A stretch of DNA of 64,000 nucleotides from Bacteroidales bacterium (GCA_017651645.1 JAGCCO010000029.1:27058-91057), one strand, 5' to 3'. Shown: positions 1-7,408, counted from the first letter of the stretch. The notes: generated by a model not told the origin, from the letters alone. Numbers and translations are program-made.

Positions 1-18
1 CAGATTTAAAAAATGTCG

Positions 19-27
19 TATATTTGC
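19..27 (+). promoter_or_regulatory. Bacteroides-type early promoter (-7 element)
   Basis: The -7 element TATATTTGC matches the Bacteroidetes consensus TAnnTTTG. Its -33 TTTG lies just before base 1 and is visible in the full copy at 57342-57345, 18 nt upstream. Transcription would start near base 33 and read the genes from 55 onward. Confidence 0.8.
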
Positions 28-54
28 AGTGTCAACTTTTAAAAATATGTTGTT

Positions 55-300
55 ATGAACTACAAAGAACTACACAAAATCACGTGCGAGTGCGAACACC
101 TTGAGATGGCACTTGAAGACCTATGCGCGGACACACCGAGAACGGATGTGCTGAGTTACCACGATGGTTCGACTTACCCGACCGACTACGAGTTACACTT
201 CACAAGTGCGGACGCAAGAGAGCACATTTGCGAAGCAATCAAGGCCGAGTTGCGGGAAAAGACCAAGGTACTGAAAGATTTTATCAATGAGGGGGCTTAG
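55..300 (+). CDS. hypothetical early protein, 81 aa
   Basis: I do not recognise this family. It is a small acidic protein with two cysteines near the N-terminus (CECEH), an aromatic middle and a charged C-terminal helix. The ATG lies about 22 nt after the predicted transcription start, in the TTATG context usual for this genome. It is first in a run of closely spaced plus-strand genes leading to the replication genes, so early expression is likely. Function unknown. Confidence 0.75.
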   Translation: MNYKELHKITCECEHLEMALEDLCADTPRTDVLSYHDGSTYPTDYELHFTSADAREHICEAIKAELREKTKVLKDFINEGA

Positions 301-303
301 GTT

Positions 304-582
304 ATGGATTTTTCTTACAAAGTAAGCATTGAGGATAGGTGTAAAAACCTACCCTTTGACGCTCTTGAAGAGCTTGGTAACGAAGATGGCAGTTGTACTT
401 TTTTGGATAACACAGACACGTACATCGACGGGTACATTGAGCAGCTTCTCGATAGGTCGCTGACATGGGATAACGTAAGAGAACTAATCGGTGGCGAGGT
501 AGAGTCGGTTTTCAACATCGGCTTTCTTGCGGGCTGTCTGTGCGGGTATAAAAAACACGCGGAGCTGCTTGGAAAGAAATAA
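304..582 (+). CDS. hypothetical early protein, 92 aa
   Basis: Unrecognised acidic protein starting 3 nt after the previous stop, so probably cotranscribed with it. It has an acidic N-terminal half and a glycine/cysteine-rich hydrophobic patch (FLAGCLCGY) followed by a basic tail. No catalytic motif is visible. The next gene is separated by a structured noncoding stretch with its own promoter. Confidence 0.75.
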   Translation: MDFSYKVSIEDRCKNLPFDALEELGNEDGSCTFLDNTDTYIDGYIEQLLDRSLTWDNVRELIGGEVESVFNIGFLAGCLCGYKKHAELLGKK

Positions 583-590
583 AAAAGTGC

Positions 591-599
591 TACATTTGC
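591..599 (+). promoter_or_regulatory. promoter driving the structured RNA and replication genes
   Basis: TACATTTGC fits TAnnTTTGC. TTGG at 569-572 is a possible degenerate -33 element. The -7 box sits inside an inverted repeat AGTGC-N7-GCACT (586-602), which could be an operator. Transcription would begin near 605, immediately before the pseudoknot-forming region. Confidence 0.65.
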
Positions 600-604
600 A
601 CTAA

Positions 605-700
605 AGACGCATTTCGCGGGTGCGGATAAGACTAACAATGCCTTGTTATTGGTGGATAGACCGCGAAACTGTCCGCTTGATAGCAAGGCATTAAATTTTT
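605..700 (+). ncRNA. structured leader or small RNA with pseudoknot
   Basis: The 5' end just after the promoter carries three sets of complementary segments. Bases 637-645 pair with 684-692 (9 bp). Inside that, 652-657 pair with 671-676 (6 bp with G-U pairs). The resulting loop contains CCGCGAAA (661-668), which is perfectly complementary to TTTCGCGG at 612-619, giving an 8-bp pseudoknot. A second copy of TTTCGCGG lies in a hairpin at 921-928 just before the replication gene. A short T run follows the structure, so it may end as an sRNA or act as the 5' leader of the next genes. I do not recognise a known RNA family. Confidence 0.6.
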
Positions 701-704
701 CACA

Positions 705-914
705 ATGGACAAGATTTTAAAAAAAGGACAGATGGTGTGGATAAGGCGGTCGGCAGAAGACAAGCCGAGACCCGCACACATACAAGGTCTCATCGGACGC
801 AGTGCGACAAACACCTTGGTTTACGAGTTCAAGTACGTAGGCGGCGGATGGAGCGGCTGTGCCGACTATGACATATACGAGACCGAGGACGAAGCAAAAA
901 ACGCCCGCAAGTAG
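705..914 (+). CDS. hypothetical protein, 69 aa
   Basis: Small basic protein that starts directly after the structured RNA and ends inside the hairpin preceding the replication gene. The sequence (QMVWIRRS, then LVYEFKYVGGGW) suggests a small beta-barrel of the KOW/SH3 kind, but this is only an impression. Its position between two complementary RNA elements resembles a leader cistron of a plasmid replication control region. Function unknown. Confidence 0.7.
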   Translation: MDKILKKGQMVWIRRSAEDKPRPAHIQGLIGRSATNTLVYEFKYVGGGWSGCADYDIYETEDEAKNARK

Positions 915-939
915 GTAGGCTTTCGCGGCCTACCGAAAG
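914..939 (+). promoter_or_regulatory. switch-like hairpin upstream of the replication gene
   Basis: Two mutually exclusive stems are visible: 914-920 with 928-934 (7 bp), or 920-925 with 934-939 (6 bp). In the first form the 7-nt loop is TTTCGCG, fully complementary to 662-668 in the upstream structured RNA. The element lies 22 nt before the start codon at 961, so it could control translation or transcript elongation. Confidence 0.6.
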
Positions 940-960
940 CGGTTTTAAAAACACAGCAAA

Positions 961-1830
961 ATGGACGGATGGATAAAGATTTTTAGGTCAATGTTAGAGT
1001 GGGAGTGGTACGACGACACTAACGTTGTTAGGCTGTTTCTGCACTTGTTATTGACCGCCAACTACGAAGACAAAAGTTGGCATGGTATAACCATTAAACG
1101 CGGACAACTTCTTACAAGCATTCAAACCTTGGCCGAACAGACACATCTCAGTTTTCAACAAACGAGAACTGCGTTATCCAAACTAAAATCAACAAGCGAA
1201 ATAACAAGCAAATCAACAAACTCTTATACTCTAATAACTATCTGTAAATATGACGATTACCAAACTCAAGAAAATAGCGAGCAACAAACGGATAACATAC
1301 GAGTTAACAATCAAATAACAAACGAGCAACAAGCGACGCAACAAACGGATAACAACAACATAAGAAATAAAGAAGAAAAGAATAATATTATTACCCCCTT
1401 ATATTCCCCCAAAGGGGAAACCGCTGTAACCGAAAATGAACTCACGGAAGCCGAGGTTGAAATCATCGGACGTATTATAGACCCAACTCAAGAAAAAGAA
1501 AAAAGTTGCGCGAAAAAAGAAAAAGAAACGAAGCACAAGTACGGGGAATACGATAACGTTCTGCTGACCGACACAGAGGCCGAGAAGCTGCGTAAAGAGT
1601 TCGGTGAAGATACACTGCCGATAGTAATGCACTTTTCCGAGTTGAAGGCCATGAAGGGCTACAAGTACAAAAGCGACTACCTTGCAATCCGCAAATGGGG
1701 CGCAGCCGCATATTACGAACATCAAAAACGAAATCAAAATGGAAACAATGCAGACAGCTTTGCAACAATTCAAGAACGGGCTGCAAGAAGTGTCGAACTT
1801 GGGGACGCAATCTCGAGAATGTGGCCTTAG
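961..1830 (+). CDS. phage replisome organiser (winged-helix replication protein)
   Basis: Likely binds the phage origin and recruits the host helicase. Residues 1-105 look like the N-terminal winged helix of phage replisome organiser/DnaD-like proteins (MDGWIKIFRSML at the start, then a QTRTALSKLK helix). Residues 105-190 are a low-complexity Q/N/K linker, and residues 195-260 match the conserved C-terminal block of this family (YGEYDNVLLT followed later by YKSDYLAIRKW). The 289-aa length is normal. The start lies 22 nt after a regulatory hairpin. The last 92 nt overlap the next gene in another frame. Confidence 0.85.
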   Translation: MDGWIKIFRSMLEWEWYDDTNVVRLFLHLLLTANYEDKSWHGITIKRGQLLTSIQTLAEQTHLSFQQTRTALSKLKSTSEITSKSTNSYTLITICKYDDYQTQENSEQQTDNIRVNNQITNEQQATQQTDNNNIRNKEEKNNIITPLYSPKGETAVTENELTEAEVEIIGRIIDPTQEKEKSCAKKEKETKHKYGEYDNVLLTDTEAEKLRKEFGEDTLPIVMHFSELKAMKGYKYKSDYLAIRKWGAAAYYEHQKRNQNGNNADSFATIQERAARSVELGDAISRMWP

Positions 1831-2299
1831 ACTGCCCGACGGAAGCAACCGAGTGATTAGGACGGTTGACGAGAATACTTGCGAGGTCACAACCTACAAG
1901 GGCGAACCCGCCACCGACCGAGACATGAAGGACGCTGTCGCCATGCTTGCCATCAGTTACCCGCAAGTCAAGACAGAACTGTACGGGGTTCTGTGTGCAA
2001 GGTGGAAGGACGAAGGGTGGACTGCCGAGCGCATAAAAGACGCTATCAGCAACCTAATCGACACTTGCAAGTACCCGACATTCTCGATAGGACAGATTAT
2101 GAGCTACGACCGACCGATGAAACTTTACACCCACGGGGGTTATATGTGGCTAATCAACAATGGGTTGGCGCAAGACGCGGACGCTTGCGGGGACAAATCG
2201 GACTTCGGTAAACTGTATATCGACAAGGGAAAACCAACGCAGAAGGTGTTTTTCTATCTCAAGAAGGATGTGGAAAAATATCGGGCGCAAGCAAAATAA
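1739..2299 (+). CDS. hypothetical replication-region protein, 186 aa
   Basis: Not recognised. The ATG at 1739 follows an A-rich stretch typical of starts in this genome and lies inside the replisome organiser gene, giving a 92-nt out-of-frame overlap. A second ATG at 1748 is possible. The position after a replication initiator suggests a helper role in replication or helicase loading. That is inferred from context only. Confidence 0.75.
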   Translation: METMQTALQQFKNGLQEVSNLGTQSRECGLRLPDGSNRVIRTVDENTCEVTTYKGEPATDRDMKDAVAMLAISYPQVKTELYGVLCARWKDEGWTAERIKDAISNLIDTCKYPTFSIGQIMSYDRPMKLYTHGGYMWLINNGLAQDADACGDKSDFGKLYIDKGKPTQKVFFYLKKDVEKYRAQAK

Positions 2300-2334
2300 A
2301 TCTTTAGAAAATTAAGAACATTTAAAAATTTTTA

Positions 2335-2343
2335 TATATTTGC
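2335..2343 (+). promoter_or_regulatory. promoter upstream of ssb
   Basis: TATATTTGC lies in the 71-nt AT-rich gap before the ssb gene. No good TTTG -33 element is visible; TTAAG near 2312 is the closest. The -7 match is exact and the leader to the ATG would be about 22 nt. Confidence 0.65.
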
Positions 2344-2370
2344 ATACGTAAAACAAAAAAATCTATCAAA

Positions 2371-2802
2371 ATGCTAAACAAAGTAATCTTAATCGGCAAC
2401 GTGGGGCAAAACCCCGAAGTGAAGGACACTCAAGCGGGTATGATTGCCCATGCGAGTCTTGCGACGAGCGAAAGCTACAAGGATAAGGAAGGAAACAGAC
2501 AGACAAAGACCGAGTGGCACAGACTGACGTTCTACAAGCCGCTTTCGGAGGTAGTTAACCAATACGTCCACAAAGGCGACACAATCTATGTCGAGGGCAA
2601 GCTGTCGTACAGCGAGTACACCGACAAGGAAGGCAACAAAAAACAGTCAACCGAAATCCAAGTGCGAGAGTTGAAGATGTTATCCAAGAAAGGGGAAAAC
2701 CAATCGAAGCAGCAAGGTCAAGGCCAACCGCAGAACTTCAACTACACAACACCAATGCCGCCGATAGAAAGCATAGAACCGAACACGGAACTTCCCTTCT
2801 AA
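2371..2802 (+). CDS. ssb: single-stranded DNA-binding protein
   Basis: Binds ssDNA during replication and recombination. The N-terminal MLNKVILIGNVGQNPE and the WHRLTFY and GDTIYVEGKL segments are diagnostic of the bacterial SSB OB fold (residues 1-110). A Q/G/P-rich linker follows, and the protein ends in ELPF, a variant of the DLPF tip by which SSB recruits partners. The 143-aa length is typical of phage SSBs. It has its own promoter and is followed by further replication genes. Confidence 0.95.
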   Translation: MLNKVILIGNVGQNPEVKDTQAGMIAHASLATSESYKDKEGNRQTKTEWHRLTFYKPLSEVVNQYVHKGDTIYVEGKLSYSEYTDKEGNKKQSTEIQVRELKMLSKKGENQSKQQGQGQPQNFNYTTPMPPIESIEPNTELPF

Positions 2803-2813
2803 AAACTAAAGAT

Positions 2814-3074
2814 ATGAAAGGCGATAAACTAAAAATGGTGAAACTGAATGAAATGCAGCAAGCCGCAGTAAACTCTATCTGTGAGTACAACAACTTCTTC
2901 CTTGTGGCCGAAGGCGCAGACGGAAAACCCGTAGTCGTAATGAACTGCACAAAGGACGTTTTCGTCTGCGGTATCAAAGATGTTATGAGAAGCCCAAAGA
3001 TAGGCAATATTGTCACGGACATCGTAATTGACTATCACAATGAACACTCAGCCAAGTGCAAGAACCGTTCTTGA
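2814..3074 (+). CDS. hypothetical protein, 86 aa
   Basis: Unrecognised protein 11 nt after ssb. The N-terminal helix (LNEMQQAAVNSICEYN) is followed by alternating hydrophobic strands (FFLVAEG, PVVVMNC, VFVCGI). The last 35 nt overlap the next gene. An internal ATG at 2835 would give a slightly shorter product. Cotranscription with ssb is likely. Confidence 0.7.
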   Translation: MKGDKLKMVKLNEMQQAAVNSICEYNNFFLVAEGADGKPVVVMNCTKDVFVCGIKDVMRSPKIGNIVTDIVIDYHNEHSAKCKNRS

Positions 3075-3345
3075 ATGTGTGCTGTCCGTAAGTGGGTTGA
3101 GCAGAAAACGTCTGCTCTCCCAAGAACGGAAGCGCGAGGTGTTCTTCGCACGCATGGCCTATGCCAAGATACGAAGGAACGCGGGTGTGACCGTTGAGCA
3201 AATAGGCAAAGAGATTAACCGAGACCACTCGACCGTCAGCCGAATGATTGAACTTCACAGCTACGACTTTCACTACACAAGGGAGTACCACTGCTTGTAC
3301 CAAAACGTGATACAAGCGATACAAAACCAACGGAAATCGAAATGA
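3040..3345 (+). CDS. DnaA domain IV-like DNA-binding protein
   Basis: The 101-aa protein consists of little more than a DnaA C-terminal DNA-binding domain. Residues 47-70 contain AGVTVEQIGKEINRDHSTVS, close to the DnaA signature helix-turn-helix with its RDHSTV core, which contacts DnaA boxes. No AAA+ ATPase domain is present, so it cannot melt an origin like DnaA. It may mark the phage origin or compete with host DnaA. The ATG at 3040 overlaps the upstream gene by 35 nt, and the stop overlaps the next start by 4 nt. Confidence 0.75.
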   Translation: MNTQPSARTVLECVLSVSGLSRKRLLSQERKREVFFARMAYAKIRRNAGVTVEQIGKEINRDHSTVSRMIELHSYDFHYTREYHCLYQNVIQAIQNQRKSK

Positions 3346-4211
3346 ACACATCAAAAAACGAATACAGGGCTTTCTACAAGGTGGTGGGCGGCAACGAAGG
3401 AAACAAATGCAACTACACAGCGAGATTAGACACATACGGCTGTGGCTGTTCGCATGACTGCAAGTATTGTTACGCCAAATCGCTACTTGACTTCCGAAAA
3501 CTGTGGCACCCCGAAAACCCGTCGGTGGCCAACATCAAAAAGGTAATAGCGAAAATCAAAAAACTGCCGAAAGACCAAATAGTACGACTCGGGGGAATGA
3601 CAGACTGTTTTCAGCCCATCGAGAGAGAATACGGGGTCACTTACAAAACTATCCAAGCGTTGAACGAGCAAGGAATTGGCTATCTCATCGTGACGAAGAG
3701 TAGCATGGTTGCTTGCGACGCATATAGGGATATTTTGAGAAAAGACCTTGCCCACATACAGATAACCGTTACTTGCACGGACGATTATTTCAACAGCACA
3801 TACGAGAAGGCCACGCCGCCATCAAGAAGAATAGCGGCTATCGAAAGGCTGCAAAAGGAAGGTTTTGATGTGACGTTAAGGCTGTCCCCGTTCGTGCCCC
3901 AATTCATAGACAAAGGGGTTCTCGACATCGACATCATCAATAGCGTCCAATGTGACAAAATCCTTGTCGAGTTTCTGCGTGTCAACTCTTGGATAAAGAA
4001 ATGGTTTGACATAGACTATTCCGACTACACGGTCAAACAGAGCGGGTATTTGCACTTGCCGTTAGAAAAGAAACTGCAATGTATCGGCCTTATCAAAGGC
4101 TTCAAGGAAATAACCGTATGCGAGGACGAGACGGAAGCGTACAACTATTGGCGGAATAATTTCAACCCGAACCCTAAAGACTGCTGCAACCTAAGATTGC
4201 CGAACAGATGA
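3342..4211 (+). CDS. radical SAM protein, spore photoproduct lyase-like
   Basis: Carries the radical SAM motif CX3CX2C as C36, C40 and C43 in CSHDCKYCYA, which binds a 4Fe-4S cluster for S-adenosylmethionine cleavage. The layout (RLGGMTDCFQPIE, then LIVTKSS, then VTCTDD and LRLSPFVP) matches the SPL/Rv2578c-like branch of radical SAM enzymes. The 289-aa length suits a compact TIM-barrel enzyme. Its substrate is unknown; nucleic-acid repair or modification is plausible from its place between a DNA-binding protein and a Holliday resolvase. It overlaps both neighbours by 4 nt. Confidence 0.85.
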   Translation: MNTSKNEYRAFYKVVGGNEGNKCNYTARLDTYGCGCSHDCKYCYAKSLLDFRKLWHPENPSVANIKKVIAKIKKLPKDQIVRLGGMTDCFQPIEREYGVTYKTIQALNEQGIGYLIVTKSSMVACDAYRDILRKDLAHIQITVTCTDDYFNSTYEKATPPSRRIAAIERLQKEGFDVTLRLSPFVPQFIDKGVLDIDIINSVQCDKILVEFLRVNSWIKKWFDIDYSDYTVKQSGYLHLPLEKKLQCIGLIKGFKEITVCEDETEAYNYWRNNFNPNPKDCCNLRLPNR

Positions 4212-4711
4212 AGCGCGAAATTTACATAGGGATAGACCCCGACGTAGAGTTGTCGGGCTTTGCGGTGCTGAACTACGCCACCCGCAAACTTGAACTTGCG
4301 TCCCTTTCCTTCACGGGCATATTGGCCGCCCTAATGCGTATCAAGGCCGAAGGTGTTGACGCAGTGGTCGTGGTTGAAGCGGGTTGGATGAACAAGGGAA
4401 ATTGGCACTTGAAGTTTCACGACAACCGTGGTGTGGCAGCGGCCAAAGGCTACCAAGTAGGCAGAAACCACGAGGCGGGAAAGAAGATAATCGAGGCCGC
4501 TCAGTTCTTCGGCTACGAGGTCGTTGAGCAGAAGCCGCTGAAAAAGATATGGAAGGGCAAGGATAGGAAGATAACACGGGACGAACTTGCGGTGTTCACG
4601 GGCTACAATAAAAGCAGCAACCAAGACAGCCGTGACGCTGCGCTGTTGGCGTGGAATGCCGCCAATCTACCGATTATAATGAACAGTAAATTTCAAAACC
4701 TAATACGATAA
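4208..4711 (+). CDS. RuvC-like Holliday junction resolvase
   Basis: Predicted endonuclease of the RNase H fold that resolves branched replication and recombination intermediates before packaging. Visible acidic residues fit the RuvC quartet: D10 in YIGIDPD, E57 in VVVEAGW, and D140 and D143 in NQDSRDAALLAW. The 167-aa length is normal for RuvC. It overlaps the radical SAM gene by 4 nt and belongs to the recombination part of the early operon. Confidence 0.85.
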   Translation: MKREIYIGIDPDVELSGFAVLNYATRKLELASLSFTGILAALMRIKAEGVDAVVVVEAGWMNKGNWHLKFHDNRGVAAAKGYQVGRNHEAGKKIIEAAQFFGYEVVEQKPLKKIWKGKDRKITRDELAVFTGYNKSSNQDSRDAALLAWNAANLPIIMNSKFQNLIR

Positions 4712-4715
4712 CGAA

Positions 4716-4994
4716 ATGGATAGCGAAAAATTGAAACGGGCGATACAGCTGCAAAAAATGATAGAGCAGTTGGATGAAGGTGTGAATGACCTAAAAAAGC
4801 AAGTAGGCCAAAAGAAAAAAGATTACTACTTCCAATTCCACGTCACCGAAGACGAGACACTCTTGATGACACCGTTCATCACATACAGACTGCACCCGTC
4901 GGAGGAAGATTTGATAAAAGAGTTGCTTTGGAAATTAGCAAACGCAATGCAGCATGATTTAGACACATTCAAGAAAGAGTTTGAAAACCTATAA
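4716..4994 (+). CDS. hypothetical coiled-coil protein, 92 aa
   Basis: Unrecognised. Residues 1-35 form a charged heptad-rich helix (LKRAIQLQKMIEQLDEGV), followed by a beta-rich middle and a C-terminal helix. It sits 4 nt after the resolvase gene, so it is probably part of the same transcript. No motif suggests enzymatic function. Confidence 0.7.
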   Translation: MDSEKLKRAIQLQKMIEQLDEGVNDLKKQVGQKKKDYYFQFHVTEDETLLMTPFITYRLHPSEEDLIKELLWKLANAMQHDLDTFKKEFENL

Positions 4995-5005
4995 ACGAAA
5001 ACGAA

Positions 5006-5341
5006 ATGGAAAACAAAAAACACAAGTATCACCTTGACGACCTACTCATGGCGATAAACTTATTCGACAAAGACACGGACGTAACAGTCGATGGCATTAA
5101 CGTAATCGCTGTCTGCCCGCCCGTGAAACTAACAAAGGAAGGGATAAAGAAGTTCAAGCCCGCACTCGACCTACCCGTTGACCACTTGACTGTCGTTTCC
5201 GACGACGATGCGGACTACGACGAGGATAACCCGAACAGCAAACTCGAGCTTGCTTGGCAACTGTTGTATTCCCTTGCGGGCTACTGTTCGACAAAAGACT
5301 ATCAAAAGTGGTTTGAAGATGGGACGGAGACGCAGTTATGA
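5006..5341 (+). CDS. hypothetical acidic protein, 111 aa
   Basis: Unrecognised. An acidic patch (SDDDADYDEDNP) occupies the centre. The stop overlaps the next start (ATGA), indicating coupled translation. Small acidic early proteins in phages are often host-takeover factors, but nothing specific supports that here. Confidence 0.7.
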   Translation: MENKKHKYHLDDLLMAINLFDKDTDVTVDGINVIAVCPPVKLTKEGIKKFKPALDLPVDHLTVVSDDDADYDEDNPNSKLELAWQLLYSLAGYCSTKDYQKWFEDGTETQL

Positions 5342-5679
5342 AAATTATTGAACGGACAAAGATGGCGGGTGACTGCTCGCAATGGTTTAACGTTACCGAG
5401 TACAAGGCCAAGACGGTCGGCGAGTTCGTTGACGAAGTTCTGCCACTTACGGCACCGATAGGGGAACGTTATGGCGGCTTTTGGGGTGATGTACGGGTAA
5501 TGAAGCGGGAGAAGGGTTATTTCGACAACAACCCCAAGTGCGAGTTCAAGGATGGTGTACTACTGACGACACTACCCGACGAGTTGCTCGGGTTGAAGAT
5601 AAAGAATGTTGAGTTGTTAAGCTGTTGGAACGAATGCAAATACTACATACAAGTCAAACGGACAAGAAGAAAAAAATGA
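5338..5679 (+). CDS. hypothetical protein, 113 aa
   Basis: Unrecognised protein with a strongly basic C-terminal tail (KRTRRKK). The middle resembles small Bacteroidales mobile-element proteins, with EFVDEVLP and a GGFWGDVRV strand, but I cannot name a family. It overlaps both neighbours by 4 nt, which implies tight translational coupling. Confidence 0.7.
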   Translation: MKIIERTKMAGDCSQWFNVTEYKAKTVGEFVDEVLPLTAPIGERYGGFWGDVRVMKREKGYFDNNPKCEFKDGVLLTTLPDELLGLKIKNVELLSCWNECKYYIQVKRTRRKK

Positions 5680-5807
5680 AACACGTGTGTTACATTTGGC
5701 AGACACCCGAGTTCCGTAAGAAAATCGGGAAGATAATGCAAGAGGTCTATGACGATTTCATCGAAATTCTAAAAAAAGAACCATTAAAAGAAAGCAAAAA
5801 TGAGTAG
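5676..5807 (+). CDS. hypothetical small protein, 43 aa
   Basis: Short gene whose ATG overlaps the preceding stop (ATGA) and whose end overlaps the next gene by 8 nt. The sequence begins MKHVCYIWQTPEF and continues as a charged helix. Position and coupling support it despite its length. Function unknown. Confidence 0.6.
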   Translation: MKHVCYIWQTPEFRKKIGKIMQEVYDDFIEILKKEPLKESKNE

Positions 5808-6180
5808 TATTTATTCAAAAATCCCCGACCGCTACCAAGTGGGCGGAACGGAAATAGAGGTGCGCCGTGTTGAGCGGTGTGACGACAATGCCATAGGTCA
5901 AGCGTTCACGGCTGCGGGCTTCATTGAGATTGCTAACAAGTACGGAAGGAATATGCAGCAGAGCGAGTCGAGCAAGGTGAACAGCTTCTACCACGAGCTC
6001 ACACACACCATTCTCGGAATGATGGGTCACGAACTGAACGACGACGAGAAATTCGTCAACACATTCTCTTCATTCCTAACAGAAGCGATGAGAGACGCTG
6101 TGTTCTATGTCGGCGAAGAGAAAGAGACCCGACCCGTAAATTCGACTTTGGATATTCCCGAAAAATACAAAGACCGTTAA
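5800..6180 (+). CDS. zincin-like metallopeptidase fold protein (HELTH)
   Basis: Residues 65-69 are HELTH inside SFYHELTHTILGMMG, an HExxH zinc motif in a helix, as in small phage zincins of the ImmA/IrrE or SprT-like kind. Further acidic residues follow (HELNDDEKFV), one of which could be the third zinc ligand. The protein is 126 aa, so it is a minimal catalytic domain without a fused HTH. The target is unknown. A second unrelated HExxH protein is encoded at 28108-28530. Confidence 0.75.
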   Translation: MSSIYSKIPDRYQVGGTEIEVRRVERCDDNAIGQAFTAAGFIEIANKYGRNMQQSESSKVNSFYHELTHTILGMMGHELNDDEKFVNTFSSFLTEAMRDAVFYVGEEKETRPVNSTLDIPEKYKDR

Positions 6181-6192
6181 AAGAAAACAAAG

Positions 6193-6438
6193 ATGGGGTT
6201 CTACAAAGCGAAAACCCTTTGGAAAAGGGGTAGATGGCGATTGGATGTTTCTTGTGCTGTCACAATGACGTGCATAGACATCCTACCGTGCCTACAAATA
6301 GGTTGGAAAAAACCGACAAGGTACATATACGGCGACGTGCACATCACATTCCGTTGGTTATTCATATTCTCGGACATCGTGTTTTCCGAAGAATGCTTGC
6401 TTCTGCAAGAGGAAAAAAAGAAAGCGGGGTTACTATGA
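6193..6438 (+). CDS. hypothetical protein, 81 aa
   Basis: Unrecognised. It starts basic (KTLWKRGRWRLDV) and continues with hydrophobic and aromatic stretches (ITFRWLFIFSDIVF), so it could associate with membrane. Its stop overlaps the glycosyltransferase start (ATGA), which supports real translation. Codon use looks less regular than in neighbours, so a translational coupling leader is an alternative. Confidence 0.55.
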   Translation: MGFYKAKTLWKRGRWRLDVSCAVTMTCIDILPCLQIGWKKPTRYIYGDVHITFRWLFIFSDIVFSEECLLLQEEKKKAGLL

Positions 6439-7385
6439 CACCATCACTATCAGTAATCATACCTTGCCACAGCAACGCTTACTTCCGTGAGTGCTTGCAG
6501 TCGTTGGCAGACCAAACCGACCACGACTTCACCACGATTGTCGTGTTCGACAAGTGCGAGGACGACAGTCCGAAGATAGCGCAAGAGTTCAAAGACAGAC
6601 TCAATCTCAAGATGTACGTGACGAGCGGCGGCAAACCGTCAGTTCCACGAAACGCGGGTATGAACTGTTGCACCACGGACTACTTCACGTTCCTTGACAG
6701 TGACGACGAATACTGCGACAAAGAGGCTGTCGAGAAGTTACGAGCTGCGGCAACAAGCGGTGTGAACGCATTCCGACACAAGGTAACGGGCGACAACGGC
6801 GAGTCTGTGCGTGCGTTCTGTTTCAGTTGGACGATAAACACAGCCTTCGCCAACAGCCACAATGTTCGCTTCGACGAGCGGCTGACGTACATGGAAGATT
6901 TGAAGTTCGAGATGTACATTCGCTTCGTTGACCCCGAGTTCCGACACTACCCCTTCGGGTTCCAACAGCTTGACGAGACACTTGTTCACCACAGAGACAA
7001 CGAGCGGTCAATCTGCCACGATGTAGCAAGGCGGATAGAAACCGAGTACAAAGACTACAACTCCGTCTTCACTGATTTGGCGGCAATGAACTTGAGCGAA
7101 GAGCAAAAAGACTTTCTCGCCCTTGTGTACTTGCAGACAACGTTCCGTATCTTCGCTGAGCGGTCGGCGGTCAAGCATATACCGTTTGACAGCCTTGTAA
7201 AAAGAGCCATGCCGCTGATACGTCAGTACACTCTCGGAAGAAACCAAAGGGGCAGACTGTTCGATTACTACGGCAAGAAAATTCCCTTATGGTCTCTGCT
7301 TAAACTCGACTGCGACAGAAAGATAATGCCGTCGGAACAGCAAGACAAGCTGATGGCGGTGCTAATCAAGATGGCCTTGAGATAA
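6435..7385 (+). CDS. GT2-family glycosyltransferase
   Basis: Predicted GT-A fold transferase of nucleotide sugars, 316 aa. The N-terminus LSVIIPCHSNAYFRECLQSL is the classic GT2 opening. The DxD-type metal site is DSDD at residues 88-91, and ERLTYMEDLKFEMYI provides the later acidic ED motif. The ATG at 6435 is favoured over upstream starts because it overlaps the previous stop and begins the conserved fold. It could glycosylate DNA, virion protein or host surface; the sequence does not say which. It is the last gene before the structural module. Confidence 0.85.
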   Translation: MTPSLSVIIPCHSNAYFRECLQSLADQTDHDFTTIVVFDKCEDDSPKIAQEFKDRLNLKMYVTSGGKPSVPRNAGMNCCTTDYFTFLDSDDEYCDKEAVEKLRAAATSGVNAFRHKVTGDNGESVRAFCFSWTINTAFANSHNVRFDERLTYMEDLKFEMYIRFVDPEFRHYPFGFQQLDETLVHHRDNERSICHDVARRIETEYKDYNSVFTDLAAMNLSEEQKDFLALVYLQTTFRIFAERSAVKHIPFDSLVKRAMPLIRQYTLGRNQRGRLFDYYGKKIPLWSLLKLDCDRKIMPSEQQDKLMAVLIKMALR

Positions 7386-7399
7386 AAAAAATTAAAAAC

Positions 7400-7408
7400 T
7401 TATGCACA
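7400..7408 (+). promoter_or_regulatory. perfect DnaA-box match
   Basis: TTATGCACA equals the DnaA-box consensus TTATNCACA. It lies in the 88-nt gap between the early glycosyltransferase gene and the structural promoter. Similar matches occur at 33438 and at 43419 (minus). Each could also occur by chance. Confidence 0.4.

Noticed and set aside
315..686. Long antisense frames such as 315-686 (minus), 1399-1890 (minus) and 14240-15031 (minus)
   Set aside because: They mirror strong plus-strand genes, have serine/valine/cysteine-rich shadow composition and no start context.
605..700. Hammerhead or twister ribozyme in the structured RNA
   Set aside because: CGAAAC and GTC occur, but the CTGATGA core of hammerheads and the conserved twister loops are absent.
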